This document shows positions 32,027 through 41,217 of a DNA stretch of 64,000 bases, piece after piece (within the stretch, counting starts at the first letter, position 1; the number at the start of each line of letters is the position of its first letter). Location: contig NZ_SJKB01000003.1 of NCBI RefSeq assembly GCF_004331465.1, forward strand, positions 558,001 through 622,000. The letters run 5' to 3'. This stretch comes from Kribbella pittospori (lineage in GTDB: Bacteria; Actinomycetota; Actinomycetes; Propionibacteriales; Kribbellaceae). Below the pieces are notes generated by a model, which saw only the letters and a program-made list of their open reading frames with translations, ran no database searches and was not told where the DNA came from. A program made the translations under genes and the position numbers.

Positions 32027-34830
32027 CGGCTGTCTCCTGCCTCTGCGGTCGCCGGCGCGCTCCAGGCACGCGCCGGCGCGACGGCGTGGTCCGGCCTGAG
32101 CGCCGTACGTTGCTGCTGCCCGCGCCTCCTGACCACCTTGCCCACCTCGACGACGATCGGGAGCAGCGCGGCCAGTCCGATGCAGGTGAGCCACTGACGC
32201 GGAGAGAGTGAGACGGTGAGCAGTCCGCTCTGGAGCGTCGGGAGCTGGGTCGCCAGGAAGAGCAGCACAATGGGGATCAGGCCGATCAATGCGGCCTTCA
32301 GGATCGGTGGGGTGAGACCGCTGGTCGGGTCGCGTCGGTTGACCACGGCGTTGAACGTGGTCCCCAGCCCCATTACCACGAAGGTCATCGTCATCGACAC
32401 GGTGCCTTGCGACGTACTCGGGTCGTCCGGGCCCGCGACCAGGGGCAGCAGGGCGGCGACGAACAGCACCAGGGCATAGCAGATCCACATGATCACGGCG
32501 CTCCGGTTCGTAATCGGTACGCCGGCATCGCGCGGCGGACGATGCATGACGTCGGGATCACCGGGGTCGACGGCGATGATCACGACCCCGACGGCCGTCG
32601 CGAAGAACAACAGGTACAGCACCATCGACGGAGTCATCGCCACGCCGTCGTTGATGTCGAACACGGTGGCGGCGAGGAAGAGGAAGACCAGCGACAGCAG
32701 TTGCGTCATCTGGTAGCGCACGTACGAGACGACCTTGTCGTAGACGCGCCGCCCGATCTCCACGGCGTGCACGAGGGTGCCGAAGTTGTCGTCGGTGAGC
32801 ACCATCCGCGCGGCCTGCTTGGTGACCTCGCTGCCGCTTCCCATCGCCACTCCGATGTCGGCCTGCTTGAGGGCGGCCGCATCGTTGACGGCGTCGCCGG
32901 TCATCGCGACGATCAGGCCTTGCTCCTGCATGACCCGGGCGAGCCGCAGCTTGTCCTCGGGGGTGACCCGTCCGAACACATGCAACTCGGGCATGTGCTG
33001 CTTCAGTTGCTCGTCGGTGAGCGCGACGAGTTCCGTGCCGCTGATCGCTCCGGGACCAAGGCCCAGATCCTCGCCGATGGCCTGGGCCGTGACCGCATGG
33101 TCACCGGTGATCATGCGTACGTCGATCCCGGCGGTGAGCGCCGTACGGACCGCACTCTTCGCCTCCGTGCGCAGGGGGTCGATGATTCCGGCCAACCCAA
33201 CGAACGACAACTCTTTGGTCAAGGACATGGGATCGTCGGTCATCGCCGTCAGCTCGTGATCGGCCACCAGACGGGCCGCGAACGCGAGGATGCGCAAACC
33301 CTTGCGCCCCATCCGTTCGTTGGCCTCGGCGATGCCGTCCTTCAACTCCGCGATCGGGACCTGCGAACCGCTGAGCGGTCCGCCCGCCTGGGTGCAGCGC
33401 GCGAGGACGACGTCCGGCGCGCCCTTGACCAGTTCGATGACGTTCTCGACGCCGTCGAGCGTCGCCCGGTGGAACGTCGCCATGAACTTGTACTCGGAAT
33501 CGAACGGGACCTCCGACAGTCGCGGATAGGCACGCCGGGTCTCCTCCGCATCGATGCCGAGCTTCGCGGCCAGCACGACCAGCGCGGCCTCGGTCGGGTC
33601 GCCGATCACCGACCCGTCGTCGCCGACAACCGCGTCGCTGTCCAGCGCCAGTCCGAGGCCGAGACGGGTGAAGTCGGGCACCGGAGTCCCGGCCACCGAA
33701 CGGATCGCGCCGCTCTTGCGGTATCCCTCTCCGTCGACGGTGAACCACGTCCCGTTCGCGTACAGCGTCGAGACCATCATCTGGTTCAGCGTCAACGTCC
33801 CCGTCTTGTCGGTGTTGATCGCGCTCGTCGCACCGAGCGTCTCGACGTCGGTGAGGTTCTTCACCACGGCCTTCGCGTCGGCCAACTGCCTCGCGCCGAG
33901 CGAGAGCAGGCCCGAGACGAACGCCGGCATGCCGGTCGGGATCGCGGAGATCGCCATCGCGATGCCGAGCAGCAGCAGGTCCTTGGCCGGCGTCCCACGG
34001 ATCAGGCCGACCACGACGATCACCGCCACCGACCCCCAGGCAACCAGCCCGAGCACCTTCGTCAGCGAGTCCAGCTCCCGCTGGAGCGGTGACCGGGTGC
34101 GCGTCACCGAGGTGAGCATCGTCGCGATCCGGCCCATCTGGGTCTTCATCCCGGTCGCGGTGATCACGATCGTTCCCGTGCCCCTGGTCACCGAGGTGCT
34201 CTGGAACAACATATTGGTCTGGTCGCCCAGACCAACGTCGGTGGAGTCCAGCTCACCGGCGCCCTTGGCGATCGGCGCACTCTCGCCGGTGAGCGCGGCC
34301 TCCTGCGCCTCGAGTGTCGCGGACCGGACGATGCGGCCGTCGGCGGGCACGATGTCTCCCGCCTCGACCTGGACGATGTCGCCCGGAACCACCTGGGTGG
34401 CGGCGATCATCTCCACCTCGCCGTCGCGGACAACCCGCGCCTGCGGTATCTGCAGGTTGGACAGCGCATCGACGCTGGCCCGTGCCGTCAGCTCCTGGCG
34501 CGTGCCCAGTCCGATGTTCAGCAGGATGAGCAAGGCAACGATGATGCCGGTCGAGAGTTCCCCGATCAGCAGGCTGACGACCACGACGGCGACCAGCATG
34601 AGGTTCATCGGGTCGCGCAGTTGCTGGGCGGCGACTGCCCACGCCGACGGCGGCTTCTCCGCGGCGATCTCGTTCGGACCGTACGACGACAGCCGGCTCG
34701 TTGCCTCAGGCCCCGAAAGGCCCGCATCGGCATCGGACCCGGCCGCGGCGACCACGTCCTCCGCCGCGAGGGTGTACGGCGGTCGCTCGACTCCGGTCAC
34801 CGAAGACGCTGCCATGCCGGTCTCGCTCAT
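32023..34830 (-). CDS. P-type ATPase of P2 type lacking canonical cation ligands
   Basis: 935 residues with full P2 architecture. The actuator has TGES (181-184), the phosphorylation site is DKTGTLT (Asp341), and the hinge is GDAVND (645-650, usually GDGVND). There are about ten membrane helices. The transport site is abnormal: TM4 has PTGMP (298-302) instead of PEGLP. In a gapless reading against SERCA TM6, Asn796, Thr799 and Asp800 become Leu741, Ala744 and Thr745, and the TM5 Glu771 position is Leu711. It should still hydrolyse ATP, but Ca2+, Na+ or Mg2+ transport by the known site is unlikely. Its ATG overlaps the upstream SulP stop, and its own stop overlaps PPK2. Confidence 0.93.
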   Translation of the reverse strand: MSETGMAASSVTGVERPPYTLAAEDVVAAAGSDADAGLSGPEATSRLSSYGPNEIAAEKPPSAWAVAAQQLRDPMNLMLVAVVVVSLLIGELSTGIIVALLILLNIGLGTRQELTARASVDALSNLQIPQARVVRDGEVEMIAATQVVPGDIVQVEAGDIVPADGRIVRSATLEAQEAALTGESAPIAKGAGELDSTDVGLGDQTNMLFQSTSVTRGTGTIVITATGMKTQMGRIATMLTSVTRTRSPLQRELDSLTKVLGLVAWGSVAVIVVVGLIRGTPAKDLLLLGIAMAISAIPTGMPAFVSGLLSLGARQLADAKAVVKNLTDVETLGATSAINTDKTGTLTLNQMMVSTLYANGTWFTVDGEGYRKSGAIRSVAGTPVPDFTRLGLGLALDSDAVVGDDGSVIGDPTEAALVVLAAKLGIDAEETRRAYPRLSEVPFDSEYKFMATFHRATLDGVENVIELVKGAPDVVLARCTQAGGPLSGSQVPIAELKDGIAEANERMGRKGLRILAFAARLVADHELTAMTDDPMSLTKELSFVGLAGIIDPLRTEAKSAVRTALTAGIDVRMITGDHAVTAQAIGEDLGLGPGAISGTELVALTDEQLKQHMPELHVFGRVTPEDKLRLARVMQEQGLIVAMTGDAVNDAAALKQADIGVAMGSGSEVTKQAARMVLTDDNFGTLVHAVEIGRRVYDKVVSYVRYQMTQLLSLVFLFLAATVFDINDGVAMTPSMVLYLLFFATAVGVVIIAVDPGDPDVMHRPPRDAGVPITNRSAVIMWICYALVLFVAALLPLVAGPDDPSTSQGTVSMTMTFVVMGLGTTFNAVVNRRDPTSGLTPPILKAALIGLIPIVLLFLATQLPTLQSGLLTVSLSPRQWLTCIGLAALLPIVVEVGKVVRRRGQQQRTALRPDHAVAPARAWSAPATAEAGDSR

Positions 34831-36524
34831 GAGTCTGTCCTCGTCTCCATCGCAGCTGTGTCGGCCTGGTAGGCGCGGAAGGCGTCCTCGAGCGTCGGGA
34901 AGACGTTGTCCTCGCCGATCGTGTCCAGCGTCCCGTACGCCCGCAGCGTCGCAAGCAGTTGAATATCCGGCTGGACCAGCACGAAGCGAGCGTTGCGGGC
35001 CCGGCTGTACTTGACGAGATTGGCCAGGGTCACGCCCGCCGAGTAGTCGATGTCATCGATCCCGCCGCAGTCCAGCGCCACCCAGCGGACCGGGTCCGGA
35101 GCCGCGGAGATCACCGACTCGAGGTGGTCGGCGAAGCGGTTGGCGTTGGCGAAGAAGAGTTCCGCGTCGTAGCGGAAGACGACGAGCCCGGGCAGACTCT
35201 GCGCTCCTGGCACGGCCGGCTGATAGGTCGGTTCGCCGGCCTCGTCCTGGCCGATGACGAAGTCGCCCGGTGTGTACTGCCGCCGGACCACGTCGAGCAG
35301 CGACAGCACGATGGCGAGGATGATGCCCTGCTCGACGCCGACGGCGAAGACCGTGATCGCCGTGATCAGAGCCACGATGAACTCGTCCTGGCGGCGCCTC
35401 CACAGTCGCTTCAGTCCGGGCAGGTCGATCAGGCTGACGCCGATCAGGAACACGATCCCGGCGAGCACGGCCTTGGGCATGTCGGCCAGCAGCCCGGTGA
35501 AGAACAAGGTGAACAGCAGTGCGACCGCCGCCATCGTCAGGTTGGCGAGCTGGGTGCGGCCCTTCTGCTCGTCGAGGATCTCCGTCTTGGTCGGGCTGCC
35601 GTTGACCACGAAGGTGCCGCTGAGGCCGGCGGCGAGGCTGGCGCCGCTGAGTCCCACGATGTCGCGGTTGATGTCGACTGCATCTCCGTGCTTGAACGCG
35701 AAGCTGCGGGAGGTGGCGGCGCTCTGGGCGATGATGAGCACGACGCAGGACAGCGCGGTCGGCAGCACCTTGGTCACATCCGACCAGGAGATGCCCGACG
35801 GAAGGCCGAGCGGCGGGAATCCGCCCTTCACGGCGCCCACCACGGCCACGTCGTGCGTACTCGCGTCGGTCACGGCGGAGATCGCCGTCAGCAGTACGAC
35901 GGCAACGATGGCACCGGGGACGACCGGGAGGAACCGCTTGAAGACGACGATGGTCACGATCGTGGCCAGCCCGAAGGCGAACGTGCCGACACTGATCGAG
36001 GACAGTGAGCTGATCCAGTGCCACTGCTGTTCGAACCAGTTGCCGCTGCCCTTGGAGACACCGAGCAGGTCCGGAATCTGGCCGGACAGCACCTGGATGC
36101 CGACGCCGGTGAGGAAGCCGATCAGTACGGACGCGCTCAGGAAGTCGCCGATGAACCCCAGCCGCAGCAGGCGCGCCAGGATCAGCAGGACACCGCAGAC
36201 CAGCGCCGTCAGGCTGGTGAACGCCAGCCAGTCGGGCGATCCGGGCGTGACTCCGGCGATGCCGAGGCCGGTGAGGCCTGCCGCGAGTACGGCGGCGGTG
36301 GCCGAGTCCGCACCCACGACGAGCAGCCGCGAGGAGCCCAGCAGGGCGAACAGGATGGTGGGGAAGATGATGGTGTACAGCCCGGTGACGATCGGCGTAC
36401 CGGCGATGGACGTGTAGCCCATCACCTCGGGGATCGCCACCGCGGACAGTGTCAGACCGGCAATGATGTCGCGAGCGAGCCAGGCTCGCTGGTAGCCACT
36501 CAGGGCCTCGGGAACCAGTTTCAT
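34827..36524 (-). CDS. SulP anion transporter with STAS domain (third of three)
   Basis: 565 residues from ATG 36524, just behind the DUF2252 stop. The membrane domain shows DIIAGLTLSAVAIPEVMGYT, GTPIVTGLYTIIFP and SLAAGLSGTFVVNGSPTKT. A STAS domain at the C-terminus carries ALDCGGIDDIDYSAGVTLAN, with Asp-Tyr-Ser like the regulatory Asp-Ser of STAS proteins, and AYGTLDTIGEDNVFPTLEDA. It probably imports sulfate, bicarbonate or another small anion. It is the second gene of the DUF2252-led operon and overlaps the ATPase start by ATGA. The operon contains a second, diverged SulP, so the two may form different complexes or carry different anions. Confidence 0.9.
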   Translation of the reverse strand: MKLVPEALSGYQRAWLARDIIAGLTLSAVAIPEVMGYTSIAGTPIVTGLYTIIFPTILFALLGSSRLLVVGADSATAAVLAAGLTGLGIAGVTPGSPDWLAFTSLTALVCGVLLILARLLRLGFIGDFLSASVLIGFLTGVGIQVLSGQIPDLLGVSKGSGNWFEQQWHWISSLSSISVGTFAFGLATIVTIVVFKRFLPVVPGAIVAVVLLTAISAVTDASTHDVAVVGAVKGGFPPLGLPSGISWSDVTKVLPTALSCVVLIIAQSAATSRSFAFKHGDAVDINRDIVGLSGASLAAGLSGTFVVNGSPTKTEILDEQKGRTQLANLTMAAVALLFTLFFTGLLADMPKAVLAGIVFLIGVSLIDLPGLKRLWRRRQDEFIVALITAITVFAVGVEQGIILAIVLSLLDVVRRQYTPGDFVIGQDEAGEPTYQPAVPGAQSLPGLVVFRYDAELFFANANRFADHLESVISAAPDPVRWVALDCGGIDDIDYSAGVTLANLVKYSRARNARFVLVQPDIQLLATLRAYGTLDTIGEDNVFPTLEDAFRAYQADTAAMETRTDS

Positions 36525-36537
36525 CCGTCGTCCCGGG

Positions 36538-38025
36538 TCAGACTTGTGGGGTGGCTTCGATCCGGTGCGTGCTGATGGCGTTGGTGAACTCCGCGAAGTC
36601 CCGGTCGTTCTGCTCGGCGTACCGCTCGGAGAAGTCGGTGATCGACTTGTCGAACGCATCGTCGTCGCCGAGATAGGCAGCAATGGAGACCGCGTCACCC
36701 GATCGTGCGTGCGCACGGGCCAGGGTCCATCCGCACGTCCGGGCGTAGAAGGCCATCGTCGCCGGCGCCATCAGTTCCACCAGCGCGGAACCCTTCATGT
36801 CGCGCAGTTGGCGCCAGTAGAAGTAGCGGTCTGCCTGCACGCCTTTGGACCAGCCGAGGAAGATGTCGCTGCTGGCCTGCATCAGTCGCTGGCCCTGGAC
36901 CACTCGCTCGCCCGGTTGCCTGTAGGTGCTCTTGGGCAACGGTCCTTCGAGCACCGACGTGGTGGCTTCCTTGACTTGGAGGAACAGCGGGTCGCCGCGG
37001 TCCCGGCCCTGCAGCAAGACGATGAACGCCCGGGTTCCGACACTGCCGACGCCGACGACCTTCCGGGCCCAGTCGACGACCTCGAAGCGCTCGAGGAGTT
37101 GCCGGACATCGGGCCGAAGGGTGGAACGGTAGTCGCGGAACAGGGTGAAGACGACGTCTTCGAGATCTCCGGGCTCGATGCCGTACGCATGGTGGAGCTC
37201 GCGCGCGGGGACGATCACCGGCGGGACACTGGTGATGCGGTAGCGGCCGTCGACCTCTTCGCTGAGTTTGGTCAGCGCCTGATCGCTGGTGCGGGAGTGC
37301 GCCTTCTTCGCGTTCTTCTCGAACCGCTTGGTCGCCTCTTTCCGCTCCTTCGACGTCATGCTGGTCGTACCCTCGGCCGTGTCGGTGTCCTTGCGCTTGT
37401 GCTTGCCTTTGCCCTTGCCGTCGGTAGCGGACAGGAAATCGGTCACCGACTGCCTGATCTGGTCCTCGGAGGTGTGGGCGTACCACACGTCGAGGGTTTT
37501 CATCGAGGCGAACTGGGCCATCGTCTCCCGGTAGGTCGTGACGGCGTCCTTCGTGATCGCACGAGCGTCCGACTTCGAGAAGCCGTTGTTGTAGGCGGCC
37601 ACCATCAGACTCGCCGCCAGCCGTTTCACGTCGTACTCGAAGGGGCCCGGAAGGGTCTCGTCGAAGTCGTTGATGTCGAACAGCAGGATCCGCTCCGGCG
37701 AGGCGTAGACGCCGAAGTTCGACAGGTGGGCGTCCCCGCACAGCTGGACGGTGAGACCCGACGTCGGTGTCTCGGCAAGGTCCGCGGCCATGATCTTGGC
37801 GGCACCGCGGTAGAACGTGAACGGTGAAGCCATCATCCGGCCGTGCCGGACCGGGACCAGGTCCGCGTCACGCCGGACGTTCTGCTCCTCGATCAGCGCC
37901 ACCGGGTCCGGCCGGTCCGCGGCGGGCTTCCACCCGGCGTGACTGTCCGGATGCGCTCGCTCGCGCGCTTCCAGACCGCGTGCGCTGCGCTCGTCGAGAG
38001 TCAGATGTACAACTTTCGTCGCCAT
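36538..38025 (-). CDS. DUF2252 protein, kinase-like fold (copy 1)
   Basis: 495 residues from ATG 38025, with GGAGGG about ten bases upstream. The motif LCGDAHLSNFGVY, followed by LLFDINDFDET, mimics the catalytic loop and metal-binding Asp of aminoglycoside-phosphotransferase-like kinases. Other conserved parts are VPVRHGRMMASPFTFYRGAA, DWARKVVGVGSVGTRAF and QVKEATTSVLE. A Lys/Arg-rich insert (about residues 195-240) is absent in copy 2. It may phosphorylate a small molecule, but no substrate is known. It heads the operon with SulP, ATPase, PPK2 and SulP, 76 bp from a good copy of the island box shared with the divergent DGK-like gene. Confidence 0.86.
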   Translation of the reverse strand: MATKVVHLTLDERSARGLEARERAHPDSHAGWKPAADRPDPVALIEEQNVRRDADLVPVRHGRMMASPFTFYRGAAKIMAADLAETPTSGLTVQLCGDAHLSNFGVYASPERILLFDINDFDETLPGPFEYDVKRLAASLMVAAYNNGFSKSDARAITKDAVTTYRETMAQFASMKTLDVWYAHTSEDQIRQSVTDFLSATDGKGKGKHKRKDTDTAEGTTSMTSKERKEATKRFEKNAKKAHSRTSDQALTKLSEEVDGRYRITSVPPVIVPARELHHAYGIEPGDLEDVVFTLFRDYRSTLRPDVRQLLERFEVVDWARKVVGVGSVGTRAFIVLLQGRDRGDPLFLQVKEATTSVLEGPLPKSTYRQPGERVVQGQRLMQASSDIFLGWSKGVQADRYFYWRQLRDMKGSALVELMAPATMAFYARTCGWTLARAHARSGDAVSIAAYLGDDDAFDKSITDFSERYAEQNDRDFAEFTNAISTHRIEATPQV

Positions 38026-38100
38026 GATCGGCCGCCCTCCGGGTCCCATCCTGCGATGGGAGTACGTCGCCGACGATTCAGCAGAACCCGGGTCGCCACA

Positions 38101-38117
38101 TCACCCCTGAGGGAGGA
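38101..38117. promoter_or_regulatory. 17-bp island box between DUF2252 operon and DGK operon
   Basis: TCACCCC-TGA-GGGAGGA sits 76 bp before the DUF2252 start and 129 bp before the divergent DGK-like start. It could serve both operons. Confidence 0.7.
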
Positions 38118-38245
38118 TCAGGCCCCGCGCGTGGCCCTCACGATCATCCGGCGTGTGGGATGCCGCCGTGGTGGAGGCCGCACAGGATGGGCATGGCGTC
38201 GGGGCCTCGGCGCCGGAGCGGAGAGGCTGAGGGCGGGCCGATGGG

Positions 38246-39541
38246 GTGGAATTCGTGAGGCGGCGGATTGCGGCCGTTGTGGCGCTGTTGGTAGGAGCGG
38301 CAACGGTCGTCCTTGCGGTCGTGGTCGCGGTGAGTCAGTTCCCGCGTGGGCTTGCTGTGCTGGCCTGTGTCGTGATCGCTGCTGTCGCAGCCTGGTACGG
38401 CGTATTGCGGAGAGGGATCGCGCGCGTCGTCGGCCTGGCCGTGGCCGGGCTGGCGCTTGCCGGTGTGGTGGTCCTCGTTGTCGTGGGCGGAAGCTTCGGC
38501 GTCGATCTGATCGTCGTGGTGGGGCTCCTGGTCACTCTTGCTGCGACCCGGGCCGCCTTCACCTCCCACGTGGATCTGCCGCGCGTGCCACCCCCGCAGC
38601 ATCCGGTGCTGTTCTTCAATCCGAAGTCCGGTGGGGGAAAGGCAGAACGCTTCGCGGTCGCCAAGGAGGCGCGCGACCGCGGGATCGAGCCGATCGAGCT
38701 GAAGCTGGGGGACGAGCTCGAAACCCTGGTCCGCGACGCGGTCGCCCGGGGCGCCGACGGTATCGCGATGGCCGGCGGGGACGGATCGCAGGCGATCGTC
38801 GCCGCGATCGCCGCCGAACTCTCGTTGCCCTATGCCTGCATCCCCGCCGGCACGCGCAACCACTTCGCGCTCGACCTCGGGGTCGACCGTGACGATGTGG
38901 TCGGCGCGCTGGACGCGTTCGTCAACGGCGGCGAGCGGCTGGTGGACCTCGCCGAGGTCAACGGCCGGGTGTTCGTCAACAACGTGTCGCTCGGCCTGTA
39001 CGCCGAGGCGGTGCAGCGCACCGGCTATCGCGCTGCCAAGATCCGGACCATCCTCGACACCGTCCCGGACGCGCTCGGCTCCGGTGGCAGCGAACTCGAC
39101 ATGCGATGGACCGGGCCGGGCGGCCACGCGCACCGCGGGGGAGCGGCCGTGCTCGTGTCCAACAACCGTTACCGCCTCGGGCGTGCGGTCGGTTCCGGCA
39201 CCCGGCCGCGTATCGACGACGGCCTGCTCGGCATCACCGTGATGGGGGCGCCCGCAGAGGCCGGTCAACGGCACCTCGAGCGTCCTTGGCGCGAGTGGTC
39301 GGCGCCGTCGTTCGAGGTCGATGCCGATCGCCCACTGCCGGCCGGTGTCGATGGGGAAGCGCTCGTCCTCGACGCACCGCTGCGGTTCCGGATCAGGCCC
39401 GGAGTACTGCGGGTCCGCATCGCGCCCCAGCACCCGGGCTCATCGCCGTCCGCGCTTGCTCCCGAGGGTCTCCGCGACGGCTTGGCCGCGCTTTGGCACA
39501 TCGCCCTCGGCTCGGACCGCAAAGCTGCAACATCGCCGTGA
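38246..39541 (+). CDS. Diacylglycerol kinase-like lipid kinase with N-terminal membrane domain
   Basis: 431 residues. Four hydrophobic helices (about 9-105) precede a DAGK catalytic domain, with FFNPKSGGGKAERF at about 123-136 and the nucleotide loop GGDGS at 177-181. Then come IPAGTRNHFALDLG and the C-terminal beta domain with GVDGEAL. It probably phosphorylates diacylglycerol or a related lipid at the membrane. GTG 38246 or the in-frame GTG 38255 could be the start; neither ribosome site is decisive. The stop overlaps the PAP2 start by GTGA, pairing a lipid kinase with a lipid phosphatase. It is divergent from the DUF2252 operon and shares its box. Confidence 0.88.
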   Translation: MEFVRRRIAAVVALLVGAATVVLAVVVAVSQFPRGLAVLACVVIAAVAAWYGVLRRGIARVVGLAVAGLALAGVVVLVVVGGSFGVDLIVVVGLLVTLAATRAAFTSHVDLPRVPPPQHPVLFFNPKSGGGKAERFAVAKEARDRGIEPIELKLGDELETLVRDAVARGADGIAMAGGDGSQAIVAAIAAELSLPYACIPAGTRNHFALDLGVDRDDVVGALDAFVNGGERLVDLAEVNGRVFVNNVSLGLYAEAVQRTGYRAAKIRTILDTVPDALGSGGSELDMRWTGPGGHAHRGGAAVLVSNNRYRLGRAVGSGTRPRIDDGLLGITVMGAPAEAGQRHLERPWREWSAPSFEVDADRPLPAGVDGEALVLDAPLRFRIRPGVLRVRIAPQHPGSSPSALAPEGLRDGLAALWHIALGSDRKAATSP

Positions 39542-40122
39542 CCGACTCACAGCACCGGCTCTCCGGCTATGACCGTGCCGCCTACCGAGCGGTGGCGCGG
39601 CTGTCGACGCCGGCCTTGGACGAGCCGCTCAGACGGGTGTCCCATCTCGCCAACTTCTCCAAGCTGTGGTTCCTGGTGGCCGGTGCCCTTGCGCTGTCCG
39701 GCGGTCCGCGGGGCCGGCGCGCCGCGGTGACGGGGCTCGCCGCGATCGGGGCAACGTCCCTCGTGGTGAACCAGCCGCTCAAGAAGTTCGCGGGTGAACG
39801 GCTCCGGCCCGACCGCGCCGGCCACGGCGTTCCGATGGAACGGTGGGTGCCGATGCCCACCTCGGGATCCTTTCCGTCCGGACACTCCGCGTCCGCCGCG
39901 GCCTTCGCGGTTGCCGCCGGCGGCGTTGTGCCCGAAGTCCGGCCGGCGTTGCGGGTGATGGCGTCGGTCATCGCGTTCTCGCGGGTGTACACGGGCGTGC
40001 ACTATCCGAGCGACGTTCTGGTCGGGGTGACCGTAGGAGCGCTGTTCGGGCGGTTGACCGGGCGGCTGGTGCGCCGGCGCTGGCCACCATCGCAGCCGAA
40101 CGACAAGGAGCACACGTCATGA
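39538..40122 (+). CDS. PAP2-family phosphatase
   Basis: 194 residues with the three acid-phosphatase motifs: KxxxxxxRP in KKFAGERLRP, PSGHS at 113-117, and SRVYTGVHYPSD at 148-159 (catalytic His and Asp). Hydrophobic helices flank them. Members remove phosphate from phosphatidic acid, undecaprenyl diphosphate or similar lipids at the outer face of the membrane. GTG 39538 overlaps the stop of the DGK-like gene, so the two opposing activities are translationally coupled. Its stop overlaps the next gene by ATGA. Confidence 0.9.
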   Translation: MTDSQHRLSGYDRAAYRAVARLSTPALDEPLRRVSHLANFSKLWFLVAGALALSGGPRGRRAAVTGLAAIGATSLVVNQPLKKFAGERLRPDRAGHGVPMERWVPMPTSGSFPSGHSASAAAFAVAAGGVVPEVRPALRVMASVIAFSRVYTGVHYPSDVLVGVTVGALFGRLTGRLVRRRWPPSQPNDKEHTS

Positions 40123-40583
40123 CAGTTCAGCCCCAGCCCGCGCAAGGCGATGCGAACGTGGTCGCAGCCGGCCGGCTGTGGGCCGGCGGCGCGGCCACCG
40201 CGGTCGTCGCCGCACTGATCGCGATTGTCGGCATCCTGCTGGCTCGCGGCGTCTTCGACGTACCCGTCCTCGCACCCGAAGGCGAGGGCACCTGGGGAGA
40301 CGCGGACACGGGCAGATACGCGTTGTACTGCGCTCTCGCGGCGCTGATCGCCACCGGTCTCATGCATCTGTTGCTGGTCTCCACACCCCGGCCCCAGCAG
40401 TTCTTCAACTGGATCATGGGACTGGCAACCGTCGCGGCAGCGGTCGCCCCATTCGCCACCAACGGGTCGACGGAGTCGAAGGTCGCCACCGCGGTGATCA
40501 ACCTCGCCGTCGGGATCGCCATCACTACCCTGGTGAACGGAGCAGCGCGGGTGGCGAGACGAGAAGCCCGCACCGGTCGGTAG
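40119..40583 (+). CDS. DUF6069 four-helix membrane protein
   Basis: 154 residues from ATG 40119 with a perfect AAGGAG eight bases upstream. Four membrane helices are seen: LWAGGAATAVVAALIAIVGI, YALYCALAALIATGLMHLL, FFNWIMGLATVAAAVAPFA and VATAVINLAVGIAITTLVNG. The pattern fits DUF6069 proteins, found only in actinobacteria and of unknown function. It is the third gene of the unit with DGK-like and PAP2 genes, overlapping PAP2 by 4 bp, so a role in lipid or envelope handling is likely by association. Confidence 0.78.
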   Translation: MTVQPQPAQGDANVVAAGRLWAGGAATAVVAALIAIVGILLARGVFDVPVLAPEGEGTWGDADTGRYALYCALAALIATGLMHLLLVSTPRPQQFFNWIMGLATVAAAVAPFATNGSTESKVATAVINLAVGIAITTLVNGAARVARREARTGR

Positions 40584-40592
40584 ACGCTGACG

Positions 40593-41207
40593 TCAGGGTT
40601 TGCGGACAGCTGTTGCCTGCCGCCGCGGCCAGCGGGCGCGGCGGCTCTGGGCGCGGACCAGGAACTCGCCCAGCTGATAGTGCGGGTCGGACGAGGTGGC
40701 GAGCGACTCGGGCGCGCCGAAGGAGACGTCGGAGATGGTGAGCCGCGAACCTCGACTCAGTGCATCGTGATAGCCCACCAGCCGGCCGTCCACGCGAAGG
40801 TAGGTCTTGCCGCTGGTGTGCCAGTCGAATCTCAGTTCGGCGAGGTGCGTCCGGGGATTCGGCAGCTGGCCGATGTCGTGCCAGGTCCGGTGCAGCCGGA
40901 CCCGGACCAGGGCCTGGGACGTGGTCAACGGTTCGAGACCCAGGGTGAATTCGTCACCGACGCGAAGGATGGGTAGCGATGAGGTGACGGTCGGCCCTGG
41001 GTGCTTGATCCGCACCAGGCAGCTGACCCCGATCACCTCGAGCAGGGGAGCGTCGAGGACATAGTGGAGCGTGCGACCTGGTGCGATCAGCACGGTGCCT
41101 TCGGACGGGCTCAGCGCCAGCGAGCTCGGCGACAGTGTGCCGGGCAGGCCTTGGAAGGACCGGATGTTGTGATCCGGGAAGTCGTGCAGCAACACCGAGC
41201 GCCACAT
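40593..41207 (-). CDS. Unknown protein, possibly lectin-like beta sandwich
   Basis: 204 residues from ATG 41207 with GAGGAG upstream. No signal peptide or membrane segment. The sequence is beta-rich with a pattern reminiscent of laminin-G/concanavalin-like jelly rolls (VRVRLHRTWHDIGQL, AELRFDWHTSGKTYLRVDGRLVGYHD, where a strand reports on an attached ligand). I cannot name a family. The basic C-terminal tail (RAQSRRARWPRRQ) could bind nucleic acid or phospholipid. It lies 10 bp behind the AI-2E-type gene, so the two are probably co-transcribed. Confidence 0.6.
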   Translation of the reverse strand: MWRSVLLHDFPDHNIRSFQGLPGTLSPSSLALSPSEGTVLIAPGRTLHYVLDAPLLEVIGVSCLVRIKHPGPTVTSSLPILRVGDEFTLGLEPLTTSQALVRVRLHRTWHDIGQLPNPRTHLAELRFDWHTSGKTYLRVDGRLVGYHDALSRGSRLTISDVSFGAPESLATSSDPHYQLGEFLVRAQSRRARWPRRQATAVRKP

Positions 41208-41217
41208 GGCGATCTCC

